A stretch of DNA of 64,000 bases from an uncultured Lachnospiraceae bacterium (GCA_947626435.1 CANQSB010000013.1:1-64000); one strand, 5' to 3'; shown: positions 18,143 through 27,239, counted from the first letter of the stretch. Numbers and translations: made by a program. Notes: generated by a model not told the origin, from the sequence alone.

Positions 18143-18298
18143 TTGTAAAAATCTGTTCAATAACGTAGAATTTGGGCGAAATATACAAAATAAGCGGTGC
18201 ATTGCGGAGCACCTATGTACTGTATCTGTGATACAGTACATTAACGCGATTTTTGTATATTTTACACAAATTCGGACGGATGAGAAAATATTTTGCAA
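18143..18298 (+). repeat. Dispersed palindromic intergenic repeat, copy C
   Basis: Same order as copy B (AATTTGGGCGAAATATACAA, GGTGC / GCACC, then TATTTTACACAAATTCGGAC), with the additional 12-bp perfect palindrome ATGTACTGTATC / GATACAGTACAT of copy A. It lies between uxaA and the KDG kinase gene, inside a probable operon, where the stacked hairpins could act on mRNA processing or partial termination. Confidence 0.75.
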
Positions 18299-18345
18299 CT
18301 AATATAAAAACAAAAAATATAAAATAAAATGGAGGAATTTTAATT

Positions 18346-19380
18346 ATGGCAAAGAAAGTAGTTACAATGGGCGAGATTATGCTGAGACTTTCAACACCCA
18401 ACAACGAGAAATTCATTCAGGCAGATGAGTTTGACATCAACTATGGCGGCGGCGAGGCAAACGTGGCTGTATCACTTGCAAATTACGGACATAACGCAAG
18501 CTTCGTTACGGCAGTGCCTGACAACGAGCTTGGCGAGTGTGCTATCGCGGCGCTCAGAAAGTACAACGTAGACACTACGAATATCGCTAAGTGCGGCGAG
18601 AGACTTGGCATTTATTATTTGGAGTCTGGCTCTGCTATGCGTCCTTCAAAGGTAGTTTACGACAGGGCTCATTCTTCTATCTCTACGGCTACGGCTGCTG
18701 ACTTTGATTTTGACAAGATTTTTGAAGGAGCTGACTGGTTCCATTTCACAGGCATTACTCCCGCCGTGTCAGACGCGGCCGCAGTTCTCACGGAGGAGGC
18801 TTTAAAGGCTGCTAAAAAGCATGGCGTTAAGGTTTCAGTAGACTTGAACTTCAGAAAGAAGCTTTGGTCTTCAGAGAAGGCACAGAAGGTTATGAAGAAC
18901 CTTATGCAGTATGTTGACGTATGCATCGGAAACGAGGAAGATGCGGAGCTCGTACTTGGCTACAAGCCGGGCAACACGGACGTTACAAGCGGCGATTTGG
19001 AGCTTGCAGGCTACAAGTCAATTTTTGAGCAGATGGTAGCTGACTACAACTTTGAATATTGCATTTCTTCATTGAGAGTAAGCCATTCAGCATCAGACAA
19101 CGGCTGGTCTGCGTGCATTTATTCAAGAGATACAAAGGAATTTTATCATTCAAAGCAGTACAGCATTCATCCTATCGTTGATCGTGTTGGCGGCGGCGAT
19201 TCATTTGCGGGTGGCGTAATCTGTGGTCTTCTTGATGGCAAGGATTTCAAGGCGGCGCTTGAGTTTGGCGTAGCTGCATCTGCATTGAAGCATACTATCC
19301 CTGGCGACTTTAACCTCGTATCAAGGAAAGAGGTTGAGACTCTGGCAGGCGGAGATGCGTCAGGACGTGTACAGAGATAA
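18346..19380 (+). CDS. kdgK: PfkB-family sugar kinase, probably 2-keto-3-deoxygluconate kinase
   Basis: Phosphorylates KDG to KDPG, the step after altronate dehydratase. 344 residues. The PfkB start is VVTMGEIMLRLSTP, substrate contacts lie in YGGGEANVAVSLANYG, and the C-terminal signature DRVGGGDSFAGGVICGL has the catalytic Asp. GGAGGAATTTTAATT precedes ATG 18346. Position between uxaA and the KDPG aldolase makes KDG the most likely substrate; specificity cannot be read from the sequence. Confidence 0.88.
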   Translation: MAKKVVTMGEIMLRLSTPNNEKFIQADEFDINYGGGEANVAVSLANYGHNASFVTAVPDNELGECAIAALRKYNVDTTNIAKCGERLGIYYLESGSAMRPSKVVYDRAHSSISTATAADFDFDKIFEGADWFHFTGITPAVSDAAAVLTEEALKAAKKHGVKVSVDLNFRKKLWSSEKAQKVMKNLMQYVDVCIGNEEDAELVLGYKPGNTDVTSGDLELAGYKSIFEQMVADYNFEYCISSLRVSHSASDNGWSACIYSRDTKEFYHSKQYSIHPIVDRVGGGDSFAGGVICGLLDGKDFKAALEFGVAASALKHTIPGDFNLVSRKEVETLAGGDASGRVQR

Positions 19381-19456
19381 AAAATGAAAAGAAACGCAAA
19401 CTATGTGAAAATTTACAGAATTAAATATTATAAAAAATTTTAGGAGGAATAAAATT

Positions 19457-20257
19457 ATGGCAAGTAATCCATTCTCACTCGAAGGTAAAGTAGCTTTAGT
19501 AACAGGTGCATCTTACGGCATAGGTTTTGCCATTGCCAAGGCTATGTCAGCGGCAGGAGCAACAATTGTATTCAATGATATCAAGCAGGAGCTTGTTGAC
19601 AAGGGACTTGCTTCATATAAGGAAGCTGGCATCACTGCTCATGGCTATGTATGCGACGTTACAAATGAAGAAGCTGTGAATGAGCTCGTTGCAAAGATTG
19701 AAAAAGAGGTAGGCGTTATTGACATCCTCGTAAACAATGCGGGCATTATCAAAAGAATACCTATGTGCGATATGACGGCGGCAGAGTTCAGACAGGTTAT
19801 CGATGTTGACCTCAACGCTCCGTTTATCGTTTCAAAGGCAGTTATCCCTTCAATGATTAAAAAAGGACACGGCAAGATTATAAACATCTGCTCTATGATG
19901 TCAGAGCTTGGTCGCGAGACGGTTTCAGCTTATGCTGCTGCAAAGGGTGGTCTTAAAATGCTTACAAGGAACATAGCGTCTGAGTACGGTGACCAGAACA
20001 TTCAGTGCAACGGCATTGGACCAGGCTACATCGAGACACCGCAGACAGCGCCTTTGCGCGAGAAACAGCCTGACGGCAGCAGACATCCGTTCGACCAGTT
20101 TATCGTAAACAGGACACCCGCAGGCAGATGGCTTCAGCCTGACGAGCTTGGCGGTCCTGCGGTATTCCTCGCGTCAGACGCTTCAAACGGCGTAAATGGA
20201 CACATCCTCTATGTGGACGGCGGCATACTTGCTTACATCGGCAAGCAGCCTAAATAA
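19457..20257 (+). CDS. SDR oxidoreductase, gluconate 5-dehydrogenase / KduD-like
   Basis: 266 residues of a classical short-chain dehydrogenase: TGASYGIG (cofactor loop), NNAG (active-site support), Ser in CSMMSELG and YAAAKGG (Tyr-x3-Lys). The C-terminal VDGG is also normal. Members next to hexuronate genes are annotated gluconate 5-dehydrogenase or 2-deoxy-D-gluconate 3-dehydrogenase (KduD). In this cluster it could interconvert a keto-deoxy-uronate with KDG, extending the pathway to pectin-derived unsaturated uronates. TTAGGAGG precedes ATG 19457. Substrate is inferred from context only. Confidence 0.8.
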   Translation: MASNPFSLEGKVALVTGASYGIGFAIAKAMSAAGATIVFNDIKQELVDKGLASYKEAGITAHGYVCDVTNEEAVNELVAKIEKEVGVIDILVNNAGIIKRIPMCDMTAAEFRQVIDVDLNAPFIVSKAVIPSMIKKGHGKIINICSMMSELGRETVSAYAAAKGGLKMLTRNIASEYGDQNIQCNGIGPGYIETPQTAPLREKQPDGSRHPFDQFIVNRTPAGRWLQPDELGGPAVFLASDASNGVNGHILYVDGGILAYIGKQPK

Positions 20258-20371
20258 GACCAAAAGAATTTCTGAGCCTGCAGAAGCTGCAGGCTTGGAA
20301 ATTTGTGCAATTGAGGGCACGTTTCACAATCATTTAAAGATAGATTGATGTTAGAAAGGGGTAAGATTAAA

Positions 20372-21334
20372 ATGAATGAAGTATTGGAGAAAATTAGTAA
20401 AATAGGCATTGTCCCTGTTGTTGTATTAGATGACGCTAAGGATGCTGAGCCTTTGGCACAGGCGCTTGTAAAGGGCGGTCTTCCCTGCGCTGAGGTTACG
20501 TTCAGGACAGCGGCGGCAGAGGAATCTATCAGGATTATGTCTACGAAGTTTCCTGAGATGCTTGTAGGCGCAGGCACAGTACTCACTACAGAGCAGGTTG
20601 ACCGTGCCGTAAACGCGGGCGCGAAGTTTATCGTAAGCCCGGGCTTAAATCCCAAGATTGTTAAATATTGTATTGATAAGGGCGTTCCTGTCACTCCCGG
20701 TACGGCAAATCCTTCTGATGTTGAGCAGGCTATCGAGCTTGGGCTTGAGGTTGTCAAGTTCTTCCCCGCAGAGGCGGCAGGCGGCTTAAATATGATTAAG
20801 TCTATGGCAGCGCCTTATATACAGATGAAGTTTATGCCTACAGGCGGTATTTCTGCAAAGAATATCTGCGAGTATCTTGCATTTGACAAGATTATCGCCT
20901 GCGGCGGTTCTTGGATGGTTAAGAAAGACCTCGTAGCTGCTGGAAAATATGACGAGATTCAGGCACTCACAGAGGAAGCCGTAAGGACAATGCTTGGCTT
21001 TGAGCTTAGGCATATCGGCGTAAACTGCGAGGACGAGGCTGCAGCTGACAGCGTAGCTGCAAGATATGACGAGCTGTTTGGATTTACAAAGAAGCCAGGC
21101 AACAGCTCAATATTCGCAGGCATAGAGGTAGAAGCTATGAAGAAGATAGGCCGCGGCAAGAACGGTCATATCGCTATCGGCACAAACAGCGTAGCGCGCG
21201 CTAAGAATTACCTTGAGTCTGTAAAGGGTGTTAAGTTTATTGAGGATTCGGCTGTAGTTAAGAACGGCAAGCTTACGGCGATTTACTTAGATGAGGAAAT
21301 CGGCGGATTTGCGATACATCTTGTTCAAAAATAG
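20372..21334 (+). CDS. eda: KDPG/KHG aldolase with C-terminal VOC-like domain
   Basis: Cleaves KDPG to pyruvate and glyceraldehyde 3-phosphate, closing the hexuronate route. Residues 1-205 are a class I aldolase barrel: IGIVPVVVLDD, AEVTFRTAAAEE, VGAGTVLT, FIVSPGLNP, the Schiff-base Lys in VVKFFPAE, and FMPTGGI. Residues 215-320 are an extra domain (FELRHIGVN, YDELFGFTKKPGNSSIFAG, KNGHIAIGTNSV, GGFAIHLVQ) with the beta-alpha pattern of the VOC/glyoxalase superfamily. A normal Eda is about 210 residues. ATG 20372 with AAAGGGG is preferred to ATG 20348 or the upstream in-frame start at 20345. Two hairpins follow, ending the cluster. Confidence 0.88.
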   Translation: MNEVLEKISKIGIVPVVVLDDAKDAEPLAQALVKGGLPCAEVTFRTAAAEESIRIMSTKFPEMLVGAGTVLTTEQVDRAVNAGAKFIVSPGLNPKIVKYCIDKGVPVTPGTANPSDVEQAIELGLEVVKFFPAEAAGGLNMIKSMAAPYIQMKFMPTGGISAKNICEYLAFDKIIACGGSWMVKKDLVAAGKYDEIQALTEEAVRTMLGFELRHIGVNCEDEAAADSVAARYDELFGFTKKPGNSSIFAGIEVEAMKKIGRGKNGHIAIGTNSVARAKNYLESVKGVKFIEDSAVVKNGKLTAIYLDEEIGGFAIHLVQK

Positions 21335-21344
21335 AAAACCAAAA

Positions 21345-21426
21345 AACTAAGCAACTCTAAGAGTGCAAAGGACGCACTCTAAGACTTGCTAAGTTTTTAA
21401 AAGAACGCCAAGGGCGGGCGTTCTTT
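21345..21426 (+). terminator. Two hairpins closing the hexuronate cluster
   Basis: The first hairpin (21345-21397) has inner arms AGAGTGC / GCACTCT and outer arms ACTAAGCAA / TTGCTAAGT followed by TTTTT. The second (21400-21426) has the perfect 10-bp stem AAAGAACGCC / GGCGTTCTTT. The first has the form of an intrinsic terminator. Confidence 0.7.
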
Positions 21427-21582
21427 CTGCCTGATTACTTTAAGTATAGAAATGGTGGGAGGGACGTGTTTGGATAAGATAGATAAGGGCATCACTTGTG
21501 GTTGGGTGATGCCTTTATGATTTAGATATTCATATAAAGTGAGATGGACTGATATAAGTTTGACAGAAATGAGGGATTTTAA

Positions 21583-21888
21583 GTGTTATATAAGATAAAT
21601 ATGATTACTGAGGAGGACGGCTGGATAGTGCTTGATACGGCGGGAAATTATAAGTATGGCTCTGATCCTGTCAAGATGCTTGCGCAGAGCATAGCGGACG
21701 AATACGGAAAGGAAATGTTCCAGCCGTATGAGGGCGATGCGCAGTTTATGATAAAGGGCGATCCGTATAAGCTTATTTTTCAGTATGACGATTGTTTCGG
21801 CTCAGTGGTGATACTTGACAAGCTGTCGGACAAAGATGAGGTAGTGGCGCTTTTGGAGAGGCATTTTGAAAAGCTGAAAAATGCGTAG
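21583..21888 (+). CDS. Small conserved-looking protein, function unknown
   Basis: 101 residues from GTG 21583, with GAGGG 8 bases upstream. The sequence is acidic and soluble, opening LYKINMITEEDGWIVLDT, with AGNYKYGSDPVKMLAQSIAD and KLIFQYDDCFGSVVIL. The first half resembles a beta strand plus helix module and the second a beta pair. No known domain is recognised. It stands alone between the hexuronate terminators and the HIT gene. Confidence 0.6.
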   Translation: MLYKINMITEEDGWIVLDTAGNYKYGSDPVKMLAQSIADEYGKEMFQPYEGDAQFMIKGDPYKLIFQYDDCFGSVVILDKLSDKDEVVALLERHFEKLKNA

Positions 21889-22002
21889 CGGTAAAAGTTT
21901 ATATGTGATTAGATTTTATATTATTGAATAGGTTTTTATAATTATATATGTATAAGGATAATAACCATAAATATATTGTAGTAGAAACGGAGGTATTTCA
22001 TT

Positions 22003-22422
22003 ATGATAGACAATAATTGTTCATATTGCGTTGAGGGTGAATTGGTGGCGAAGTTTGGCATCAAGATTTGCGAGCTTGACGCGACTAAGGTGTATCTTTT
22101 CAAGGAGCAGAGCCATAAGGGCAGGGTGATTGTGGCGAGCAAGTATCACGTAAGCGAAATTACAGAGCTTACAGACGAGCAGAGGAACGCTTTCTTTGCA
22201 GACGTAAACCACGTAGCCGAGGCAATCCACAAGGCATTTTCGCCCGACAAGGTCAATTACGGCGCATACGGCGACACAGGCCATCACCTTCATTTCCACC
22301 TCGTACCCAAATACAAGGACGAGTTTGAATGGGGCGGCACATTCGCAATGGATCCCAAGCAGAAGACCTTGACGGATGCTGAGTATGATGAGCTTATAAA
22401 TGAATTGAAAAAATACCTGTAA
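22003..22422 (+). CDS. HIT family nucleotide-binding hydrolase
   Basis: 139 residues. The histidine triad is in GHHLHFHLVPK (H-x-H-x-H with hydrophobic spacers), the nucleotidyl-His motif of Hint/Fhit proteins. The N-terminal CSYC resembles the first half of a zinc site seen in some HIT proteins. Likely hydrolyses a nucleoside phosphoramidate or dinucleoside polyphosphate; the substrate is unknown. ACGGAGG precedes ATG 22003. The YitT gene begins 32 bases downstream and may be co-transcribed. Confidence 0.88.
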   Translation: MIDNNCSYCVEGELVAKFGIKICELDATKVYLFKEQSHKGRVIVASKYHVSEITELTDEQRNAFFADVNHVAEAIHKAFSPDKVNYGAYGDTGHHLHFHLVPKYKDEFEWGGTFAMDPKQKTLTDAEYDELINELKKYL

Positions 22423-22453
22423 TTTGGTAAGATGCGCGAGAGGGAAGACGCCA

Positions 22454-23314
22454 ATGAAATTCAGCTTTAAAGAAGATTTTAAAAGAATAGTCGTATTGTG
22501 TATAGCCTCAGCAGTGATGGCAATTAATATCAAATCCTTTGTGCGCACAGGTGGGCTTTATCCGGGCGGCGCTACGGGACTTACGCTGCTCATTCAGCGT
22601 GCGTTTGAGATGTTCGCCAATATCAGCCTGCCGTATACGCTTATAAATGTGCTGCTGAACCTGATACCTATTTATATCGGATTTCGCTTTATCGGCAAAA
22701 AATTCACGCTGTATTCTGTACTTAACATAATGCTCACAAACATTCTTACTGACGTGCTGCCAAGCTTTCCCATAACTTACGACATACTTCTGATAAGCAT
22801 ATTCGGTGGTCTTGTCAATGGTGCTGTCATAAGCCTTTGCCTGATGATGAATGCGACTACTGGCGGTACTGATTTTATTGCGATTTTCCTGTCCGACAGA
22901 AAAGGCGTGGATTCGTTCAATGTAATTTTGGGCTTTAACGCTGTGCTTCTGCTTATCGCGGGCATAATGTTTGGCTGGGATAAGGCACTGTACTCGATTA
23001 TTTTCCAGTATACATCGACGCAGGTGCTCCATATGCTGTACAAGCAGTACAGGCAGCACACCCTGCTTGTCGTGACGAATAACGCGGCGGGAGTATACGA
23101 GGTAATATCAAAGGAAAGCAATCACAGTGCTACGATTTTAAGCGGCGAGGGCTCGTATGAGCATCAGGAGCGTAAAATTGTGTATTCAGTAGTATCGCGG
23201 GCGGAGTGCAAAAAGATAATTGACGACATCAAAAAGGTTGACCCGAAAGCATTTGTAAATGTCATAAACACTCAGCAGATTTCGGGACGCTTTTATCAGA
23301 AACCGCATGAATAA
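22454..23314 (+). CDS. YitT family membrane protein (DUF161 + DUF2179)
   Basis: 286 residues. Five to six hydrophobic segments span residues 10-185, with the family text FVRTGGLYPGGATGLTLLIQ and MMNATTGGTDFIAIF. The cytoplasmic C-terminal DUF2179 part (about 205-285) has HSATILSGEGSYEHQERKI and VDPKAFVNVI. Integral membrane protein of unknown transport or signalling role. The frame opens at 22424, but ATG 22454 has GAGAGGGA and gives the normal N-terminus. Confidence 0.88.
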   Translation: MKFSFKEDFKRIVVLCIASAVMAINIKSFVRTGGLYPGGATGLTLLIQRAFEMFANISLPYTLINVLLNLIPIYIGFRFIGKKFTLYSVLNIMLTNILTDVLPSFPITYDILLISIFGGLVNGAVISLCLMMNATTGGTDFIAIFLSDRKGVDSFNVILGFNAVLLLIAGIMFGWDKALYSIIFQYTSTQVLHMLYKQYRQHTLLVVTNNAAGVYEVISKESNHSATILSGEGSYEHQERKIVYSVVSRAECKKIIDDIKKVDPKAFVNVINTQQISGRFYQKPHE

Positions 23315-23349
23315 GGGCTAAGTTATAATAAGCTCTAAGTGAGAAGAAA

Positions 23350-23391
23350 ATAAAAGCGTGAAACAAAACTGCCTTAAGTTTAGTTTCACGC
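23350..23391 (-). terminator. Terminator of the minus-strand tRNA-Leu
   Basis: Stem GCGTGAAAC / GTTTCACGC (9 bp). Read on the - strand it is followed by TTTTATTTTC, so it terminates the tRNA transcript that ends just before it. Confidence 0.75.
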
Positions 23392-23398
23392 TATAAAG

Positions 23399-23482
23399 TG
23401 CAGGAGATGGGACTTGAACCCACACGGTATTGCTACCACAGGCACCTGAAGCCTGCGCGTCTGCCAATTCCACCACTCCTGC
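23399..23482 (-). tRNA. tRNA-Leu (anticodon CAG)
   Basis: Read on the - strand: acceptor stem GCAGGAG / CTCCTGC (23476-23482 and 23400-23406), D-arm TGGAATTGGCAGACG, anticodon arm CAGGC-TTCAGGT-GCCTG with anticodon CAG, a long class II variable arm, and T-arm GTGGGTTCAAGTCCCAT. Discriminator A at 23399; CCA is not encoded. Confidence 0.95.
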
Positions 23483-23640
23483 GCACAAACATTATTTTAC
23501 ATGTTTTAGATGATAATGTCAACCGTTTTTTTTATAAAAATTAGCAATTTAAAATTAGCAAAATTTTAGGCATGGCTATATCAAAAATTGGTTAGTTAAT
23601 GGACTGCTTAAAAAAATATTGAAAAAACAAAAAATAAGTG

Positions 23641-23669
23641 TTGACATCTGAGATATGAAGTGGTAACAT
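23641..23669 (+). promoter_or_regulatory. Sigma-A promoter of the plus-strand tRNA-Leu
   Basis: TTGACA (23641-23646), a 17-base spacer and TAACAT (23664-23669), about 58 bases ahead of the tRNA. Confidence 0.7.
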
Positions 23670-23727
23670 ATATTTTGTTACGGCGATAATGCTAATTGCA
23701 TTAAAGTGAATTACATATTGCTGTTAT

Positions 23728-23811
23728 GCGGGAATGCTGGAATTGGCAGACAGGCAAGACTAAGGATCTTGTGTCCGCAAGGACGTGTGGGTTCAAGTCC
23801 CACTTTCCGCA
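23728..23811 (+). tRNA. tRNA-Leu (anticodon AAG)
   Basis: Acceptor stem GCGGGAA / TTTCCGC with one G-T pair, D-arm TGGAATTGGCAGACA, anticodon arm CAAGA-CTAAGGA-TCTTG. With T at position 33 the anticodon is AAG, so A34 probably becomes inosine. A class II variable arm (TGTCCGCAAGGACG) and T-arm GTGGGTTCAAGTCCCAC follow. Discriminator A at 23811; no encoded CCA. Confidence 0.93.
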
Positions 23812-23829
23812 TTAAAGAAATTGTTTATG

Positions 23830-23875
23830 AATCGTTTAGAACACGCGGTAAGGCAGTGGATTTAAACGATTTTTT
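23830..23875 (+). terminator. Terminator after tRNA-Leu(AAG)
   Basis: Stem AATCGTTTA / TAAACGATT followed by TTTTT. Confidence 0.75.
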
Positions 23876-24329
23876 GTTGTATGTTTATGCCGGGGGCGCC
23901 GTATTGCCTGTTTAGTGCTAAATTTGCCCGGTTGATTCCGTTTTGTGTGTTTATTTGGCGTAATATTGCTATGCCTTAATTCTTTACTATTTATATGAAA
24001 ATTTATTCCATGTTATATATATATCAAACGACAATTCTTTTTGCATGTAAGCATTCTGTAAATATTGTAAAGTTTATGGCTTTTAAACATCTATGAACAA
24101 GAAATAATGTCTTTTACTGTAACTGAGAGTGAATGAGATATTGAACTGAATTTTTTCATATATGGATGTTTCTGTAAAAATATGCAAATAAAAAAAGGAA
24201 TTTAAGCGTCAGCGCGTAATATTATAAATATATGGACATTAAATTTGAGTATCATGTCGTTGCGCAGATTGGATTTTATTTTGTGTAGATGCATAGTGAA
24301 AAAGCAGCGCATTTGGAGGTGTGGCATTT
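23876..24329. other. AT-rich gap of about 450 bases, nothing recognised
   Basis: Between the tRNA terminator and dgt the DNA is AT-rich with a TATATATATATC run near 24017. No convincing reading frame, RNA fold or repeat copy is seen on either strand. The last bases hold GGAGG (24315-24319), the dgt ribosome binding site. Confidence 0.5.
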
Positions 24330-25337
24330 ATGTTGGTTCGTGAGAGCTTGGAGCAGTGGGAGCGGGAGTATTTGAGCCCATACGCTACGCTCAGCATTAA
24401 TTCAAAAGGGCGCGACAGGGAGGAGCCTGAATGTGACATACGTCCCGTTTTTCAGCGTGACAGAGATCGTATCATCCATTCCAAATCGTTTCGCAGGTTA
24501 AAGGACAAGACGCAGGTCTTTCTTTCGCCCGAGAGTGACCATTACAGGACGAGGCTCACTCATACGCTTGAAGTATCGCAGAATGCGCGTACCATAGCGA
24601 GGGCGCTGCAGTTAAACGAGGAGCTTGTCGAGGCTATAGCCTTGGGGCATGATTTGGGTCATACGCCTTTTGGACATGCCGGAGAGCGCGCTCTTGCGGA
24701 GGTGTGTCCGCTTGGCTTTAAGCACAATGAACAGAGCGTGCGCACTGTGGAAATAATAGAAAAGGACGGTGAAGGGCTTAATCTTACTTGGGAGGTGCGT
24801 GACGGGATATTAAATCACCAGACGTCAAGCATGCCGGCTACGCTGGAGGGCAAGATAGTGCGCTTTTCGGATAAGATTGCTTATACTTACCATGATATGG
24901 ATGATGCTGTAAGGGCGGGTATTCTAAAGGAGGACGATGTGCCGCGCGAGATTGGCGAGGTTGTAGGCTATACGCCGCGCGAGAGGCTTAACAATTTTAT
25001 CCATGATATAGTAAGAAACAGCAAGGGAACGGACGATGTGAAAATGTCGCCGGAGGTCGAGCTTGCGATGAAAAATCTCAGGAGCTTTATGTACGACCGG
25101 GTGTACAAAAATCCGATAGCAAAGCATGAGGAAGGCAAGGCGGTTTCTCTTGTCAAGACGCTTTATGAATACTATATGAGCCATACGGAGGAACTTCCGA
25201 AGTTTTATGTCGAGCTTGGTTTCAGGGGTGAGCCGCGGGAGCGTGTGGTATGCGATTACATAAGCTCCATGACGGATAGGTTCGCGGTAGCGCTGTACAA
25301 TGATTTGTATGTGCCTAAGTTTTGGCAAAAAAGCTAA
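24330..25337 (+). CDS. dgt: Deoxyguanosinetriphosphate triphosphohydrolase-like HD protein
   Basis: 335 residues. The HD-domain metal ligands are visible as RTRLTHTLEV (first His), ALGHDLGHTPFGHAGE (the H-D pair and third His) and SDKIAYTYHDMDDA (last Asp). The SFRRLKDKTQVF block is typical of bacterial Dgt-like proteins, which hydrolyse dNTPs to the nucleoside and triphosphate. The start is ATG 24330 with GGAGG 10 bases upstream; an in-frame GTG at 24321 is too close to that site. It precedes dnaG, the common clostridial order dgt-dnaG-rpoD. Confidence 0.92.
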   Translation: MLVRESLEQWEREYLSPYATLSINSKGRDREEPECDIRPVFQRDRDRIIHSKSFRRLKDKTQVFLSPESDHYRTRLTHTLEVSQNARTIARALQLNEELVEAIALGHDLGHTPFGHAGERALAEVCPLGFKHNEQSVRTVEIIEKDGEGLNLTWEVRDGILNHQTSSMPATLEGKIVRFSDKIAYTYHDMDDAVRAGILKEDDVPREIGEVVGYTPRERLNNFIHDIVRNSKGTDDVKMSPEVELAMKNLRSFMYDRVYKNPIAKHEEGKAVSLVKTLYEYYMSHTEELPKFYVELGFRGEPRERVVCDYISSMTDRFAVALYNDLYVPKFWQKS

Positions 25338-25451
25338 TCAACCCATAAGACTGTATAAGCCTTTAAGAATAGCAGGAATGTTCGGTAAAGCTTAGGCAAT
25401 ACGGTTATGGGCTTGTGGTGGGGCGTGTATAAAAGGGGTGAAGCAGGAGAT

Positions 25452-27239
25452 ATGTATTATCCGGAGGAGCTTGTCGAGGAAGTGCGGCAGAGGAATGACA
25501 TAGTCGAAGTGATTTCGGGCTATGTGCGGCTGCAGAGGAAAGGCAGCAACTATATGTGCTGCTGTCCGTTTCACAGTGAAAAGACGCCCTCCTTTTCGGT
25601 AAACGGTGCGAGGCAGATTTACAAATGCTTTGGATGCGGTGAGGGCGGCAATGTAGTTACGTTTGTCATGAAATATGAAAACTGCACTTTCCCGGAGGCA
25701 CTCAAGATACTTGCAGACAGAGCGGGGATAGAGCTCCCGCAGGCGGAGTATTCCGAGGAGGCTAAGCGCAAAGAGAGCAGGCGGCAGAGGCTTTTAGCGG
25801 TAAATAAGGAAACGGCGAAGTTTTATTATTACCAGCTTCGCAGCCAGAGAGGCGAAAAAGCAAAGGAATATTTGGACAAGCGTGAGCTTTCCGATGAGAC
25901 ACGCAAGAAATTCGGATTGGGATATGCGCCTGTAAAGGGTGAGGAGCTGCTTAGTTATCTTCGTCAAAAGGGATTTAACGACGAGCTTATAATAGCTGCC
26001 GGACTTGCAAAGAACAACGAGCGGCGCGGCACTACGATGCAGTTTTGGAACCGGGTAATGTTTCCTATCCAGGACATAAATGGGCGTGTCATAGGCTTTG
26101 GCGGGCGCATTATGGGAGATGGCGACAGCGGACCTAAGTATCTCAATTCGCCCGAGACCGAAATCTTTGACAAGAGCCGCAACCTCTACGGCATGAATTA
26201 TGCGCGGGCGGCGCGGACCGGCAATATAATCTTGTGCGAGGGGTACATGGACGTCATAAGCATGCATCAGGCGGGCTTTACGCAGGCGGTAGCATCGCTT
26301 GGTACGGCGTTTACGGCGGGACAGGCAGGCGTCATTAAGAAGTATACGAAAGACGTGCTGCTTGCCTATGACAGCGACGGCGCGGGCGTCAAGGCGGCGC
26401 TTAGGGCGATTGGCATATTGAGGTCGTCGGGAATGTCGGGCAAAATCATAAATATGTCGCCATACAAGGACCCGGACGAGTTTATCAAAAATCTTGGACA
26501 GGCGGCCTTTCAGGAGCGCATAGATAATGCGGAAAATTCGTTTATGTTTGAAATCAGGATGATGGAGCGCGACTTTGACATGAATGACCCGGAGGAAAAA
26601 ACGAATTTTCACAATCAGATAGCCCGAAGGTTGTGCGAATTTTCGGAGGATATAGAGCGTGAAAATTACATAGAGGCGATTGCGGACAAGTACCACATGG
26701 GCTTTGAAAATTTAAGAAAGCTTGTGGTAAGCATGGCGGCTAAAACGGGGGGCTATGCCGTCCCTATCGAAAGACCGCGCTCAGGCATCCAGAGCAGAAA
26801 CAAAAAGACACCCGAGGAAAATTCAAAGAAAATTCAGCGGCTGTTTCTTACATGGATTAGTGAATATCCGCAGCTTTATCCCAAAATCAAGAGCTATGTC
26901 ACGCCCGAAGATTTTACGGAGGAGCTCTATGTGCGGGTGGCGGGGCGCATGTTTGACGACATAGAAAATGACAGCTTCAGCCCTGCCAAGATTATAAACA
27001 TGTTTGAGGATGAGACGGAGCAGAACGAGGCGGCATCACTTTTTACGACACAGCTTCCAAGGTTAGAAAGCGAGCAAGAGCAGGAAAAGGCGTTTAATGA
27101 TATTTTGATTAATTTAAAGAAGAACAGCTTTGATTACTATTCCGCCAGGTCAAGCGTGGACATTGAGGCGCTGAACAAGGTCATAGCGGGGAGAAAGGCA
27201 CTGGAAGAACTTAGCAAAACGCATATTTCTTTAAAATAA
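25452..27239 (+). CDS. dnaG: DNA primase
   Basis: Synthesises RNA primers at the replication fork. 595 residues. The N-terminal CHC2 zinc finger reads [13 protein letters not shown] followed by [13 protein letters not shown]. The TOPRIM core has [27 protein letters not shown] (catalytic Glu) and [17 protein letters not shown] (the DxD metal site). The C-terminal part is helicase-binding. ATG 25452 gives the standard N-terminus [20 protein letters not shown]; the frame is open to 25407. Part of the macromolecular synthesis run with rpoD 35 bases downstream. Confidence 0.95.
   Translation: MYYPEELVEEVRQRNDIVEVISGYVRLQRKGSNYMCCCPFHSEKTPSFSVNGARQIYKCFGCGEGGNVVTFVMKYENCTFPEALKILADRAGIELPQAEYSEEAKRKESRRQRLLAVNKETAKFYYYQLRSQRGEKAKEYLDKRELSDETRKKFGLGYAPVKGEELLSYLRQKGFNDELIIAAGLAKNNERRGTTMQFWNRVMFPIQDINGRVIGFGGRIMGDGDSGPKYLNSPETEIFDKSRNLYGMNYARAARTGNIILCEGYMDVISMHQAGFTQAVASLGTAFTAGQAGVIKKYTKDVLLAYDSDGAGVKAALRAIGILRSSGMSGKIINMSPYKDPDEFIKNLGQAAFQERIDNAENSFMFEIRMMERDFDMNDPEEKTNFHNQIARRLCEFSEDIERENYIEAIADKYHMGFENLRKLVVSMAAKTGGYAVPIERPRSGIQSRNKKTPEENSKKIQRLFLTWISEYPQLYPKIKSYVTPEDFTEELYVRVAGRMFDDIENDSFSPAKIINMFEDETEQNEAASLFTTQLPRLESEQEQEKAFNDILINLKKNSFDYYSARSSVDIEALNKVIAGRKALEELSKTHISLK

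Noticed and set aside
23706-23915. 69-codon open frame on the + strand
   Set aside because: It overlaps the tRNA-Leu(AAG) gene from end to end and has no other support.
25794-26696. 300-codon open frame on the - strand opposite dnaG
   Set aside because: It mirrors the codon pattern of dnaG, has no ribosome binding site or recognisable domain, and is rich in His, Arg and Leu as expected for an antisense shadow.
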